The notes under the pieces were generated by a model, which ran no database searches, was not told the DNA's origin, and saw nothing but the letters and a program-made list of their open reading frames with translations. Shown piece by piece: positions 8,948 to 20,870 of a stretch of 64,000 bases of DNA. Location: NCBI GenBank assembly GCA_002946415.1, contig NJPS01000012.1, forward strand, positions 372,001 to 436,000, in the 5' to 3' direction. This stretch comes from Rutstroemia sp. NJR-2017a BVV2 (Eukaryota; Ascomycota; Leotiomycetes; Helotiales; Rutstroemiaceae). The stretch's first letter is position 1. Each line of letters opens with the position of its first letter. The position numbers and the translations under genes were made by a program.

Positions 8948-11900
8948 TCACCTCCCCCTACTCCTCCCCCCACCACCCTCCTCCTCCCCTCCCGCCTCAT
9001 CCACCAACTCCAAATTTCCAAAATCCTCCTGAAAACCCAGCACCCCCAACGCATAATGAATTCTCTCCGGTGTCTTCAGCACCACCTTCTTCGTTCCCCC
9101 CTCCACCTTCCCAACACCCACTCCCACTCCCAGTCCCTCTCCCTCCCCAGCCCCGCGACCCTCCCCCCTATAAAACGGCGACAAATAATCCTTCTGCAGA
9201 CTCCTAACCGAGTTCAGAATCTGCGGGGTCGCGGCCCCCTCCTCCTCTACTTCGACTTTAATATACGGGGGCCCTTTCCCGAATTCCGCTGCTTTAGTCC
9301 AGGAAGTTTCGCAGCCTGCTGCTACTGCAAGGGGAAGTTAGTTTGATTTTTCTCTCGAGATAGGTAAGTCAAAAGGGAGGAGATCCACGTACTAGCTAAT
9401 GCAGATTCCCAACCCGTCAAGCGAGCTATATCCTTCAACCGTTTAACCGTCCAAGTCCTCTGTTCCGATTTCTGATACTGTAAAAACATCAGTGAGTATA
9501 GACCGGCTATCCGCACAGAGCCAACGTACCTGCACACCGGCTAAAAACAAACACGTAGAAGACTCAATCAGCGCTGCTCCAACTCCCGGATTGACCTGCG
9601 TCTTCGTACTCAGATCCCCCGTGATACCCGCCGCGATGCGCCCAATCTCATTTGCGAAATACGCCGTTTTCCGAGCCGCAATCCCGGCGGCTGCCATGGC
9701 TGCAGGCGGCATGGACGGATGTGCGCGATGGCAGGCGATGAGACCCATGTAGTAATTGAGCCAAACGCCTGCGACTCCATAGGTGCGATATTGCAAAGCG
9801 GTTCCGAAGGGTGTCGATATCGGGGTGGAGAATTCCTCGCCTAATGGTTGGAAGTCTTCACCAAAGTGATCCTCGAGCACACTAAAAGCATTCCGAATCT
9901 CTTGCCACTCGTCTTCGGCCTCGAGTCTTTGGGCTTCGAGATCTTTGTCGTCGTTCTCAGAACTTTCGGAAGAGGTAGTGTAGGCGGGTGAGAATCCCAT
10001 GGGGGGTTTCGGTTCCTTGAGGTTGGGTATCATACCTGGAAAGTGTGGCATAGGAGGGGCCGGGCCGCCGGTAGAGTTAGCTTTCATGGCTAGCCGTTTC
10101 CTTTTCTGATCTCTTGCGGAAAAATCGGCTAGTCTACCTATCAGAAGTACGATGTGATCGAAGGTTCCATAACTTCTCTCGTTAGCTTTGGAAATATGCC
10201 TTGTGCTGGAAAGCGGGTTCTTACACTGCATCTAGTCGACCGAGAGGAGCACGCGGAGGACAAAGACTCCAGCGATCATATTCTAGACTAGATATTTGTC
10301 AATAGCAATCTTTTTAGTACTTTAGGGTTTTCTTACAAGAGTCTACCCCCGCCCAGGATGCTCTGTATATAATCCTGTTTGTAATACCACCAGACGAGGT
10401 CGCGCTGGAGCTCGTAAGTGTCAAGGTCACTTGGACTGTAGATTCTGCTTTCCACCTTCTCCGCAACATCGTCAATAATGCGCCCGTATTCATCGTACCG
10501 GAGCTTCGATCCCATTAATACACCAACGATGTTCTCATCTATCTCCTCGATAAAGGCCGGAAGTTTACGCCTATCCTCGAAGAACGTCGCTCCGCGTTGC
10601 ATCTGCTCCTCACGATAGCGAGCTCTTTCTTCATTCCGCAGCTGTGCTCTCATCGCTTTGATGTGCGCCGTCATTCCTGCAAAATCAATGTCCCTCACCA
10701 AACTTTTCACACCAAGCAAATGGCCGCTCCATTTCTGATGATCGGCGCACCAGCATTCGTAAAAGCATAATAGTAAAGTAGTAGCCAGAACTACAGGATG
10801 TTCTCGACGGCCAGGTATGCTCACAATCTTTGCGATTCTTCGGAGAGCAATTGCATAGTGTTTTAGTGAGGCGGTGACGTGTGTCTTCTGCAACTTAGCA
10901 ATGTGAAGACTGGCTATCGCTAGTATTGCGTGGAGGAGTGCTTCGTTTTTCAGAGCAAGCATTGGAAATGTATCTAACTTCGTGTTAGTAACCTCTAGAT
11001 ACCTCCAAAAATATGGCTCGAACATAATGCAAGCGTGACTCGAGTCGCACCAAATCTGGGCCAGATATAGATGTTCAGGCCGATCCAAAGATCGAGCATT
11101 GAAGATTCCACATTATAGAGGAAACCTAAAACTTGTGCAATGCGAGTATAATCACGTCCAAGAAAAATGTGTGAAATCAAACTGTACTTACATGTCCAGA
11201 TATGCTGCTGGGATTGTGGAATGGATTTCCCCTGAAGCATTAGCGACGGGTTCGCAGGATTTCTCTCAAACATCGACATGCTTGGTCCAGTAACATGGAC
11301 GAAATGACAGAATATTCTAGCAGTCATACTATCGTTCAATGGTGACGATCGGAATGAAGGGTTGTATGTCGAGAGCATGTCAGCTCGATCAATAAATGAA
11401 GTGAAGGATCTTAGACTCTGGCCTTGAGCATTTTGCCGGGCTTCAAGTTCCATCACAGCCGCTATGCTATCTTCCATGTTGTAGTTTGTATCAGCATCCT
11501 GGTTGTCCTCATCCTCATAATCACCCATGCTGATTTCGTCATCCGATATTCGAATCCCTTGTCGTTTTACATTAGGGATGGGCTGATTCGATGTCGTCGA
11601 GTTCAGATTGGCATGTGCCGTATCGTGAGGAGTGGGCCCTTGGAAGGTGTTTGCCCTGTTTTGGGAGGGGTGAGATGAATACGCCTGTGCTGCATTGTAG
11701 AGCGGTACTTGCGTGACGCTTGGTATATGTGCCATGCTGGAGCTCACAGCTGGAGGCATGGAAAATGCGGGATTCTGCCAATGGGGTGCAGCGATAGGGG
11801 TAGCCACAGATGGAGTGGATGGGGTTGGGAATTGTCGATTCGGGTCACGGAAATGATCTCGCGGGTATGGATGGGTGTTATGGTTGGTCATCCATTCCAT

Positions 11901-12677
11901 AGGACCAGGGGGTTGTATGACCTGAGGGTGGTAATTGCTAGGTGCCTGCTGCCTGAATAATGCATTGAAATCGTAATGTGGTGCTGGATCTCGAGGGAAG
12001 GCCCTATGTTCGGGGTTTGGCAAATATGAATGGTCCACAGTATCATTGCTTATTGGCAAACCCTCGGTAACCTCAGGGGAAAGACTGTGTGGTGCTGTGG
12101 AACTAGGGGCAGATTCACCTTGGAAAACATGAAAGCTGTCATGAAAGCTTTGCTGAAAGCCATGATTTGGCTGATTAGGAGGCTTCGGTCTGGAACTCTC
12201 AGCAGAGGGAGCACTTGAACTGTTTTGTGGCTTCGGAGCGATGTTGGGCAATGGCCCTGGAGCAACCGTCGAAGATTTGGAAGTCTCGCTCTTTTGCTTA
12301 GTTGACCGACCTGACGCAGATGAAGCAAATTTCATCTGTGACGAGTTGACGAATGGCCCACGTGACGCACTCAATGGGTCCTTGAACACAACTCGTTGGT
12401 TGTAGCCTTCACAGTGCCGTTTGGATTTCGTACAGTTTGAGCATGTCGGACGTTCCTCACCACATTTGATGCGGCGCTTTCGGCATGCTACGAGAATAAT
12501 GGGCCCAATTAGCTACTTGTTAAGATGAGAGCAAATGCTGTCATGTGAGAACTCACTCAAACACCCGGTTTTGGTTCGTTTTCTACCTTGGGCCTTGGAC
12601 CCAGGCTTCCTGGTACCCGTCGCATTTTCCTCCACATCCTGATTATCCTCCACCTCTGGGGACGGTTCTGGGGACAT
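8948..12677 (-). CDS. Zn2Cys6 fungal-specific transcription factor
   Basis: Seven exons on the minus strand: 12677-12557, 12487-11192, 10973-10337, 10287-10225, 10175-9530, 9477-9393, 9324-8948, totalling 1074 aa. Every junction keeps frame, and several introns show CTAAC branch sites. The binuclear zinc cluster is split by intron 1 and spaced C39-x2-C-x6-C-x6-C-x2-C-x6-C66, preceded by basic GRKRTK. After a long disordered Pro/Ser/Gln/Asn-rich linker comes a Fungal_trans_2-like region (FERNPANPS, SIPQSQQHIWT, ALLHAILAIASLHIAKLQ, YKQDYIQS, DHIVLLIGRLADF). The conserved C-terminus is TPERIHYALGVLGFQEDFG. A Gly/Glu/Val low-complexity insert interrupts it just after LSPFYRG. It should be a nuclear DNA-binding regulator; targets are unknown. 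The acceptor of exon 5 is ambiguous by 3 nt (10175 or 10172). Confidence 0.88.
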
Positions 12678-13305
12678 GCTCAGTATGTTCAAGTAAATTG
12701 ATCAAATTGCAATCGCAGTCACACCTCTCATATTAATCGGTTAAAATAGATCTCATGATTCTTGGTCTGGGTAATACACGTGAAACTTTGCGAAACGAGA
12801 CTCTCGGCGGATTCGCTCAGCAAACAGACAAAAGCGAGTTATACGGCTTAAACAATAGGTAGCAGGAAAAGGAAGGAGGACGAAGCAGTTGATATAGCTT
12901 GCTACGACCAAAGACCCAAATAACTCGCGAGATAAGGTTCTGATTAAACCACCAGCGACAGTGTTTTCTTTACTCTATGCGGCAGTTAACAGATGCACAT
13001 GGGAGTAGAAAAATACAGATATCGTACATCGGTACCTTCGGATAGCAGGCAAATCCAAGCTGGTGCGTTGCACGTCTCTCAGCTAGACAAGGAAGGTGAC
13101 GGCGAAATGCACAACGGCACTCGTGGATAGGACGCAGTGGTCTGGCGGCGATGGCGAGTAGAATTGAAGAAGTAAACCAAAGTAGAAAGATTTAGCAATT
13201 GGGGTGTGAAGAATGTAGTAATAATCGATAAGATGCAGATGCATATGCATATATTAGATTAGGTGTGATTTGACTGGACGATGGTAGAAGTGGTGCAAGT
13301 ACCGA

Positions 13306-13380
13306 ATGGATGGCAATGGCAAAGGCAATGGCAACGGTAAGGCACTGGCAAGGGCACTAGCAATGGCAAATGAAATGGCG
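13306..13380 (+). repeat. GGCAAT/GGCAAG hexamer-type repeat
   Basis: About twelve imperfect 6-bp units built on GGCAAY or GGCAAG run in tandem. The accompanying short ORF is low complexity and is probably a by-product of the repeat. Confidence 0.75.
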
Positions 13381-13724
13381 TTATCCGAAGCGGGCTCGGC
13401 AGCTCGCAACAAAGTGAAGTTTGGAGGTAGAAGTGGTAGTCGAAGACGAAATGGAAGCAGGTTGAAGTGGGCGTCGGATCAGAATTGGCAATGGAAGAGT
13501 ACTCTTGGAGTCTGGAAGAGTGGAAGTGCAAGGGAAGTGGAAGGTTTCGGTGGATCCTAACTTAACCTAGAAAGGCGTGTCGAGTGAAATTGTTATTGCT
13601 ATCCATGATTATAGCTGGGCCGGCCACATCTGTACTTGTCCTTGCTGTACTTGGATCCCAGTTCCAAAACGATCAGTTTCTTTCTCCTCCTTTGGTGGCT
13701 GGCAGATTCGCAGATTGGCAGATG

Positions 13725-13752
13725 GGAGATGGAGATGGAGATGGAGATGGAC
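13725..13752 (+). repeat. GGAGAT microsatellite
   Basis: Four to five tandem copies of a 6-bp GGAGAT unit. Confidence 0.8.
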
Positions 13753-13999
13753 GACAGATGGGAAATAGATTGCAGGTGTTGGTGGCGTTTGATGGCGTTT
13801 ATGATGGACCCTTGGGATTCGAGACCGACGTCCGAAATGATTTAGGCACCCGAATTAATGGGAATATCATGGGAACCCTAGCCCTGGATTAGCCCTGGAC
13901 CAGCCCACGATTGTACCATTATAACGTAATCCGGTAATCAGCAATTCTACCATGGCGACTTCAGTCACCGCACAGTCTCGCAGTCCGCAGTCTCCGAGT

Positions 14000-14029
14000 C
14001 CCTTTTCCCTTTTCCCTTTTCCCTTTCCC
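14000..14029 (+). repeat. CCCTTTT tandem repeat
   Basis: Short tandem CCCTTTT units on the plus strand, forming a pure pyrimidine tract. Confidence 0.75.
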
Positions 14030-14412
14030 TCCACAGAACCACAGAGAATCACGACTGGTAAGACACGGGGACAGACGGGCCATCGACATTGACAATCTAC
14101 TAATCTACTTTGGCGAGGCAACCCCATATTACATCATGTGCAGCCTCGATTCTGTATCACCAAATCGCAGAATCGAGATGCAGAGGTCCTCTTTCCTCCT
14201 TTCGGTGCAAGGGCCGTTTAGCTTCCGTCCACCGAGCCTATGACGCTTTCGGCCTAGCGCCACTGCGAATCTGCGATTGTGGGGTACCCTCGCCGTCAAA
14301 AATGTGAAAATTAATTCCTGCCAAGCGATCTTTTTTTACCTGTGAAGCGCAGCACGCAGAAGTGAACATCTCCAAATCCACCACAACGCTCTGCCATTGA
14401 GCCCTCGCAAGA

Positions 14413-15999
14413 ATGTTCGCGGTTCCAGGATGGTCGCTTTCATCCAGTCTGCTCAAGACCCAAACTGCAGAACCCGTCGCTGGTCCGTCGCAGAGCGAGG
14501 ATAAGGATGCATCGGGAGCGAGCAAAGAGACCAAGTCAAGCAAGAAGCGCAAACGAGCGAAGAATCCGGATGTGAATCCCGAGAATCTTGCTGATCTATG
14601 GGAGTCTGTTATCGAAGGAAAACCGCAACCTAAGAAACAGAAGAATTCTGAAAAGAAGCATGACAAGAAGAAAGGAACGAAGGTCAAGAGCGCGGATGCA
14701 GGTGAAAATGGAACCGAAGACGCAGAGGAGGCAGTGAACACTACGAAAGACTCAGAAGAAGTTCCTCCAACCAAGAAGGAGAAAAAGGACAAGAAAGACA
14801 AGAAGAAGAACAAGGAGTCCACTTCAACAGAAGATGGCGCACTCACGAGTATTCCAGACGACGGAGAAAAGAAAGCGCAAAGCGAAACCACCCAACAACA
14901 ACGACAAGCACCACCAGCACCACCCAAACCCGCTCCAAAATTAACACCACTCCAAGCATCCATGCGCCAAAAACTCATCTCAGCCCGCTTCCGCCACCTC
15001 AACCAATCCCTGTACACCACCCCCTCCGCCGAATCCCTCTCCCTCTTCGCGCAAAACCCCGAAATGTTCCAAGAATACCACGAAGGTTTCCGACGACAAG
15101 TCGAAGTCTGGCCCGAAAACCCCGTCGACGGCTACGCACTGCAGATCCGGCAGCGCGCCAAGCAACGCGGTCCTCACCGCGGAGCCAAACCGCCAAAAGA
15201 CGCCCCCGCATCCCCCGTTCTCCCCCTCCCCCGCACCGAAGGCGTGTGCCGGATCGCCGACCTCGGCTGCGGCGACGCCGCCCTTGCGCAGGGTCTCCAG
15301 AAAGACCTCAAGAAGTTCAAACTCCAGATCCACAGCTTCGACCTGCACAGTCCGAGCCCACTCGTCACGCGCGCCGACATCGCAGCGCTGCCTCTCGCGG
15401 ATGGCAGTGTGGATATCGCGATCTTCTGTCTTGCGCTCATGGGCACCAATTGGATCGATTTCATCGAAGAAGCGTTCCGGATTCTGCGCTGGAAAGGCGA
15501 GCTCTGGGTTGCGGAGATCAAGAGCCGGTTTGGGCGCGTTGGGGGAGCAGGTAAACGGGTTGTGGAGCATAGTGTTGGACATCGGAAGAAAAATCAGCCG
15601 AATCCGGTGAATAAAAAAGCGGCAAAGGCGGCGGAAGAGAAGGCCGATGAGGCGGATTTGATGGTGCATGTGGATGGGGGGGAGGACGGGAAACAGGAGA
15701 CGGATGTGGCGGCGTTTGTGGAGGTGTTGAGGAAGAGGGGCTTTGTGTTAAAGAGTGAGGAGGGGGCGGTCGATTTGAGTAACAGGATGTTTGTGAAGAT
15801 GGGGTTTGTGAAGGGGGCGATGCCGGTTAGAGGGAAGGGGGTGAAGGAGAAGGAGAAGGTGGAGGAGAAGGAGAAGGGGAATGAGACGTGGAAGAGGAAG
15901 ACTAAGGCGAAGTTTCTGGATGGGGAGGGAGAAGGGGAGGGGGAGAGTGTAGAGGAGGAAGCGAAGGTATTGAAGCCGTGTGTTTATAAGTTGAGATAG
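14413..15999 (+). CDS. RRP8: Ribosomal RNA-processing methyltransferase RRP8
   Basis: Intronless, 528 aa. In yeast, Rrp8 is a nucleolar SAM-dependent enzyme that makes m1A in helix 25.1 of 25S rRNA and helps early pre-rRNA cleavage. The N-terminal third is a lysine-rich nucleolar tail (repeated KKxK clusters). The catalytic half opens with LTPLQASMRQKLISARFR and the FHEGFR-like EYHEGFRRQVEVWP, then SAM motif I IADLGCGDA near residue 280, FDLHSPSPLVTRADIAALPL, and the IFCLALMGTNWIDFIEEAFRILR core, all diagnostic of this family. The C-terminus carries a Lys/Glu-rich extension of about 60 residues. Third-position usage shifts from C-rich (about 14880-15460) to G-rich (about 15560-15990) inside the one exon. 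It faces DDI1 tail to tail. Confidence 0.95.
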   Translation: MFAVPGWSLSSSLLKTQTAEPVAGPSQSEDKDASGASKETKSSKKRKRAKNPDVNPENLADLWESVIEGKPQPKKQKNSEKKHDKKKGTKVKSADAGENGTEDAEEAVNTTKDSEEVPPTKKEKKDKKDKKKNKESTSTEDGALTSIPDDGEKKAQSETTQQQRQAPPAPPKPAPKLTPLQASMRQKLISARFRHLNQSLYTTPSAESLSLFAQNPEMFQEYHEGFRRQVEVWPENPVDGYALQIRQRAKQRGPHRGAKPPKDAPASPVLPLPRTEGVCRIADLGCGDAALAQGLQKDLKKFKLQIHSFDLHSPSPLVTRADIAALPLADGSVDIAIFCLALMGTNWIDFIEEAFRILRWKGELWVAEIKSRFGRVGGAGKRVVEHSVGHRKKNQPNPVNKKAAKAAEEKADEADLMVHVDGGEDGKQETDVAAFVEVLRKRGFVLKSEEGAVDLSNRMFVKMGFVKGAMPVRGKGVKEKEKVEEKEKGNETWKRKTKAKFLDGEGEGEGESVEEEAKVLKPCVYKLR

Positions 16000-16573
16000 G
16001 GGAGAGGAGAGGAGATCATGCATGCTGGGGAGGGAAGAGCGGAAAGAAAAGGATTAATTAATCAATCAGTCTTGTATGGATGAATGGATTGGCTGATGGA
16101 TAGCATATACATCATAAAACAAACCATCCTATCCTATCCTATCCAACATACTTTTCAAGCAGCCTAGCTTGACATAGTATATCATAGCATAGCATAGCAT
16201 GGCATAGCATATCTACCACCAACAAACAATGATATATGCAAACAGGAGCACGAGCTCAAATTCATTCCATTTCAATTCATTTTATTGCGTTTCAATTCAA
16301 TCCCGCCAGTCCAATTCAGATCTATACACCGCACCCTTAGCACACCTCAACTACGTCGATGTTCACCATACGATACGATGGATGTGCATATGCATGTGCT
16401 ACATAATATAAACGCCTTATTTTTCTCCTTCTTTCTTTCTTTCTTTCTTTTCCAGCCCACCAACCGCAATAATATACCTCATATCATGTAGAGTCTCCTG
16501 ACCCATTCATCCATTCATTCACCCATTCAATCATCCACTACTATACCGCATCCCCCTCCCCCCATCCCCCACC
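16000..16573. other. Convergent intergenic region with microsatellites
   Basis: The shared 3' region of RRP8 and DDI1. It holds a TCCTA pentamer run near 16124-16143, CATAG-type pentamers near 16180-16210 and a CTTT run near 16428-16451. No gene is seen. Confidence 0.7.
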
Positions 16574-18079
16574 TCACCCCTGAAACAGCAGCCCCGCCGC
16601 ATACTCTACATTCCCCCCACAAGCCGCCAACGCACTCGCAGCTTCCTGACGCGAAAACCCCAGCGCGACCAACTGATCGATTTTCTCATTCGGGAAATTT
16701 TGCTGCTGCTGCTGCTGCTGCTGTTCCGCTGCCACCCCCACGCCCTCCCCCGCCGCCGGATTCGCACTCGCCGCCTGCGGAGTCTGTGAACTCGGCGCCC
16801 CCGCCCCCGCCTGCGGCGCCGAAACCGCACCACTCTTCGCACCAATCGTGGTCCCCCCGGGGCCCTCCAACTGCGGTTCCTCGGCCCTCTCCTCCTCCAT
16901 ATTCTTCGGAATATCCGCCTCTCCCAAAAACCCCACCTCCATACCCTGAATAACCAGCTTATCCCTACTAAGATCAATGCACGCCTGGTGGCGCTTCAGC
17001 ATGTCGAGACCGAGCAGGAGGTCGACGTCTTTACCTTCCATGACGGTGAAGCTGCAGGGGAGGAAGAGAGTGCCGATTTTGATTTGTGCGGAGTGCACGC
17101 GGCCTAGGATGGCGGCGGTGCCGACACCACGGGCAATGCCCGCGAAGCGTTTGTCGACAAGTCGCATTATGCCGCAGTCTTCGGCGCATTTGGGAGACAT
17201 GATGGTGGCTTGGGCGCCCGAGTCGACGAAGGCTTTGACTTTGTGGCCGTTGACTTCGACGTCGATGTAAAGCATGTGGACGCGGCCGAAGACTGGTTGG
17301 GGAGGATGTCAGCACGGAAACTCTTCTCTTCTTGTATCATACACATAACCAGCAGAAGTCCAAGGAGAAAGTTCAAGAAAAAAACCAAACCCACCTTCCG
17401 GATTATGCTCAATAGCATTCTGCAGATTCTCCTGCACCCGCTCCTCGCGAATCATCTCCGCAATCCGCATCTGCGCATCGATATCAAACGGATCCGCATT
17501 CAGATCCGCAATCTGCTGTCTCCTTCTGGCCTGCTCCTCACGCTCCGCATCCTGCATCCGACGCAGCAGCGCAGCGAAGCGGTCCGGGCTATCGATGACG
17601 TCCGCCAGCTCCGGCCGCTGGCTGATCGCCTGCTCGCGGAGCTCCGGGTTGCCGAGCAGCTGCAGACGCAGCGTTTCCGGATCCGGCTGCGCGGCGCGGC
17701 GGGGGGGTGGCGGTTGCTGCGCGCGTGGTTGCGGAGGGCGGGTGCTGGCGCGCACGTGCAGAGCGAGCATTTCGCCGTCGCCGATGTGCAGGGCTTCCAT
17801 GGTTTTGGAGTCGTCGGCGAGGAGCTGCCCGTTGTGGTAGAGGTGTTGCGAGGATTTGGGGATGCGCGATTCGGCTTGCACGGATTCTTTTAGCGTGGCT
17901 ACCGTGGTGTCGGGGGGGATTTCGAGGGAGATGAGGTCGGAACTATCGTCCACGGGGGCGGTGATGGTTACGGTGATGCGCCTGGATGGATATATCAGTA
18001 AGGGAGCAGTTAGTTATGGGGGGCGGAGCAGAGGAAGGCGGAAGAGTCCTCAAGAGAGAGGGGAGTAGCAGACGAACAT
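16574..18079 (-). CDS. DDI1: DNA damage-inducible protein 1 (ubiquitin shuttle aspartic protease)
   Basis: Three exons, 18079-18078, 17981-17395 and 17292-16574, totalling 435 aa. Ddi1 is a proteasomal shuttle and ubiquitin-dependent protease. An N-terminal ubiquitin-like fold begins [14 protein letters not shown]; a helical middle contains [13 protein letters not shown]. The retroviral-type aspartic protease domain begins [16 protein letters not shown] and has catalytic D220 in FVDSGA. After a Pro/Ala linker and an eight-glutamine run comes a C-terminal UBA domain ([14 protein letters not shown]). The main open frame has no suitable ATG. An intron with donor GTTCGT, an ACTAAC branch site and CCAG acceptor joins AT to G and yields MRITVTIT, the N-terminus expected for fungal Ddi1, so the start codon itself is split. 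Exons 2 and 3 are certain; exon 1 is inferred. Confidence 0.93.
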
Positions 18080-19845
18080 GTTTGGTAATGAACTGGAAGG
18101 CAAAAAGGACTGCGTATTATTGTATTGTATGTGGTATTGTATTGTAAGATGAAAAGTCTAGGAAACCGAAATTCTTCTTAAGCTTTTAATGAGGACCGAG
18201 ACCGTTATCGCCGCAGAAAGGAAGTGAATATAAGTTATAGAAAGGATGAAAAGGTTGATGGTTTGTTTCAAGAGGGGTCAATTTATTTTGCTCTTGACAA
18301 AAGCTTGGGGTTCAGCCCGGTGAGACCAGTTGAAACTATGACGAGAGCTGGGGACGAGGCTGCAGCAGATAGAGTAAGGTTATGTTGCCGGTTACCACAC
18401 AAACATAAATAGATGTCGAAGCGGGACAAGAAAGAGAAGGAAGTAGAAAATAGAGAAGTTTCTGCAGATTGCGAATTACAGAGCAAATAAAGACAATGGC
18501 GAATTTAGAATTCTTTTTAGAAAGATATACTATGATTGGATGGGGAAAACGAGGATATTTGCCTTCGATTGTCTTTTTACCATAAGGTTAACTGCTCTTT
18601 GCCATCCGGCTCTCGCCATACAGTATACCCCATGTAGCTTGCCTGCTTGCCTGCCCGCCTGCGTTGATCTTGGTTGTGTCGATCAACCTCGAAGCTCTGG
18701 GATCCTGCACTGCTGCGTCGCAACAGCTTCGTCATTCAAGGAGGCAGTGTGGACAGTGGCCACACGCACACACGCACGCACGCACGCACATCCACCTGTT
18801 CGAAGCTTTGGTATTTCTTGTATTTCTCTGGAGCCAGACAGAGCGTACATACAGTAGCGTGGCTGACTACGAGTACGCAGTATGAGCGGAGAAGGTCGAG
18901 AAGGGGCGGGTATCAGATGCATCTCCAGTAATCTTGGTTGCTCGTCGATCAACGTAGGTAAGCGGGGATCAGACAATCAGCATAAAAATAGAAAGCGCAA
19001 CGGACAGACAGACAGGAAAGGAAAGCAGCACGAGCATCCATTCTACCATCCTATCCCTTCCAGCACCATTCAGAAGTGCATACTTCGTATCAATACTCGC
19101 GGGCGGCTTTAACCTATGCAGATATCGTCCAACCGGTGTACGTGCTCCGTTCCCAGCGCAAACCACGATATACCACGCACGGGAGCCCACAGCTATGTCC
19201 TGTAAGACTTACTGTACAGCCACGTGCCGGTGCCGATGCAGATGGATGAAGTCTCAAAGCCTTTCCAACTTCCCGTTCAGAGTTTCCCCCATCCGTACAG
19301 GAAGAGCAAAACTGTACAGAATGGTGTGCCACACCTCATTCCCTTCGCCTGGGATTAGGCACAGCCTTACTCTGCAAGGAGCGAGAGAGCAGCACATGAT
19401 CAATAAATCCGACGAGGCTGTACTGTATGTGAAGGGCCATATACTCATACTTGCCTAGGTAACTTTCCCTCTTACATTGTGTGGCGCACTCTATCCCAGT
19501 CGCGTCCACTCACTCCCAGTCACCGTTGAGATTCTTGTTTACAACTGTTTCTATTTCCATTTTCACTTTCATTTTCATTTTCACTTCCATTCACCTCCTT
19601 CCCCCTCTTCCTCTCCTTGCAAAAAGTAGGAGACTCTGCCGTGCAATTCGATATCCTCACCATATCGGAAAAAGCTAAATTATCCCATTCCAGCACTTAG
19701 CAAGTGTATCCTTGGTTTATCGGCCAAGGATCCAGATTCACTCATTAAGGTTGCAAAGTGGGAAATAAGCGGCTAGCCCTTCGACTTTCTCTTTTGGTTG
19801 ACTAACTCATCGAATCCCTCAAGCATAATTCCCCCCAACATAATC
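18080..19845. other. Divergent intergenic region, about 1.8 kb
   Basis: Lies between DDI1 (minus) and the GNAT gene (plus). It contains a CACACGCA/CGCA microsatellite near 18759-18790 and a TTTTCA-type pyrimidine repeat near 19553-19590. No ORF with a recognisable motif. Confidence 0.6.
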
Positions 19846-20870
19846 ATGCCACCGGAAGTTGAACAACCTCAGAGCTCACCACAGTCGCCCATCATATCGG
19901 AGAGTCCCAATCCAGTCACGCCACGACAATCAGATGAACAACAGGCCGACGCGCAGAGAAGTTTCGTAATTATACCCGAGGATCAACAAATAAAGAGCTT
20001 CCAGATGTATCCCAAGTCTCACCGGGGAATCAATCCGTATACCCGTCCTCTAACCATCTCCGACCTGGATTCTGTGTTGGCTCTCGAGAATGCAGCATTC
20101 CCAGACCCAGCGGAGCGAGCATCAAAGGAAAAGGTAAGTAATTCGTTCCAGCTGAGCGCTTGGGCGCTCTTGGCACAGCTAGCTAAACATTCGACCAGCT
20201 CAGATATAGACTTACCAGGTGTAATGAGTTATGTCTAGGAATCTTTTGTACAGTTGTACCTGGTTCTGACATCAAGGCCGAGACGCTCGCATCCGGTCGT
20301 CCTGTTGAGACGGGCAGGAAAAACGGAGCTATCAGTGTCCTTATCGGCCATGTCATTGCAGCAAAGACGCATGACTTGACAGCAACAGATGCGTCCATGG
20401 GCGTGCCTGAAGACTGGGATGCAGAACGCCCTTTGCCTTCTAGGCTGGGTCATCAAGAGGGTGGTCGGACGATAGTTCTCCATTCAGTCGCAGTGTTGCC
20501 TTCGTTCCAAGGTCAAGGGCTAGGAAAGGTTCTTATGATGGCATATATGCAACAGATGAATGGTGCTGGGATTGCTGATAGATTGGCCCTGATTGCACAT
20601 GACGTGAGTCTATTCACTCGTTTTTAGTGACAACTCTGTTCTTCGGGTTCGAAATTCTCGGGCCACTTTCACTGACGATCACTTTAGCATAAAATTGGGT
20701 ATTATAAAATGCTCGGCTTCACAGAAAAGGGTAAAAGTGCAGCTCAATTTGGCGGTGGCGGTTGGTATGATATGGTGAGTCGTGTACTCCAGCTATTCAC
20801 CAGCAGCAGCTAACATGTGTCAAAGATCTTCGAGTTGAAAACCCCAGAAGCACGAACAGCATATGGTTAG
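19846..20870 (+). CDS. GNAT-family N-acetyltransferase (AANAT-like)
   Basis: Four exons, 19846-20133, 20199-20603, 20688-20774 and 20826-20870, 274 aa in total. All joins preserve frame and each intron has a credible branch site and AG. GNAT enzymes transfer acetyl from acetyl-CoA to amines. The fold is visible as PLTISDLDSVLALENAAFP (helix 1), LRYRLTRCNELCLGIF, then the acetyl-CoA motif A HSVAVLPSFQGQGLGKVL with QGQGLG near residue 197, and HKIGYYKMLGF with the tyrosine-bearing motif B. The arrangement resembles fungal serotonin or aralkylamine N-acetyltransferase-like proteins; the acceptor substrate is not certain. The first 60 residues are disordered and Pro/Ser/Gln-rich. The gene is tail to tail with URA5, only about 157 bp apart. 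Confidence 0.88.

Larger units (their letters stand above)
12678..14412. other. Divergent intergenic region with simple repeats
   Basis: Shared upstream region of the transcription factor (minus) and RRP8 (plus). No coding frame is convincing. Simple repeats are listed separately. The rest is unremarkable. Confidence 0.55.

Noticed and set aside
14238..15669. Overlapping minus-strand frames of 260 and 229 codons across RRP8
   Set aside because: They are Ser/Phe/Leu-rich complements of the Lys/Glu-rich and Ala/Pro-rich RRP8 segments.
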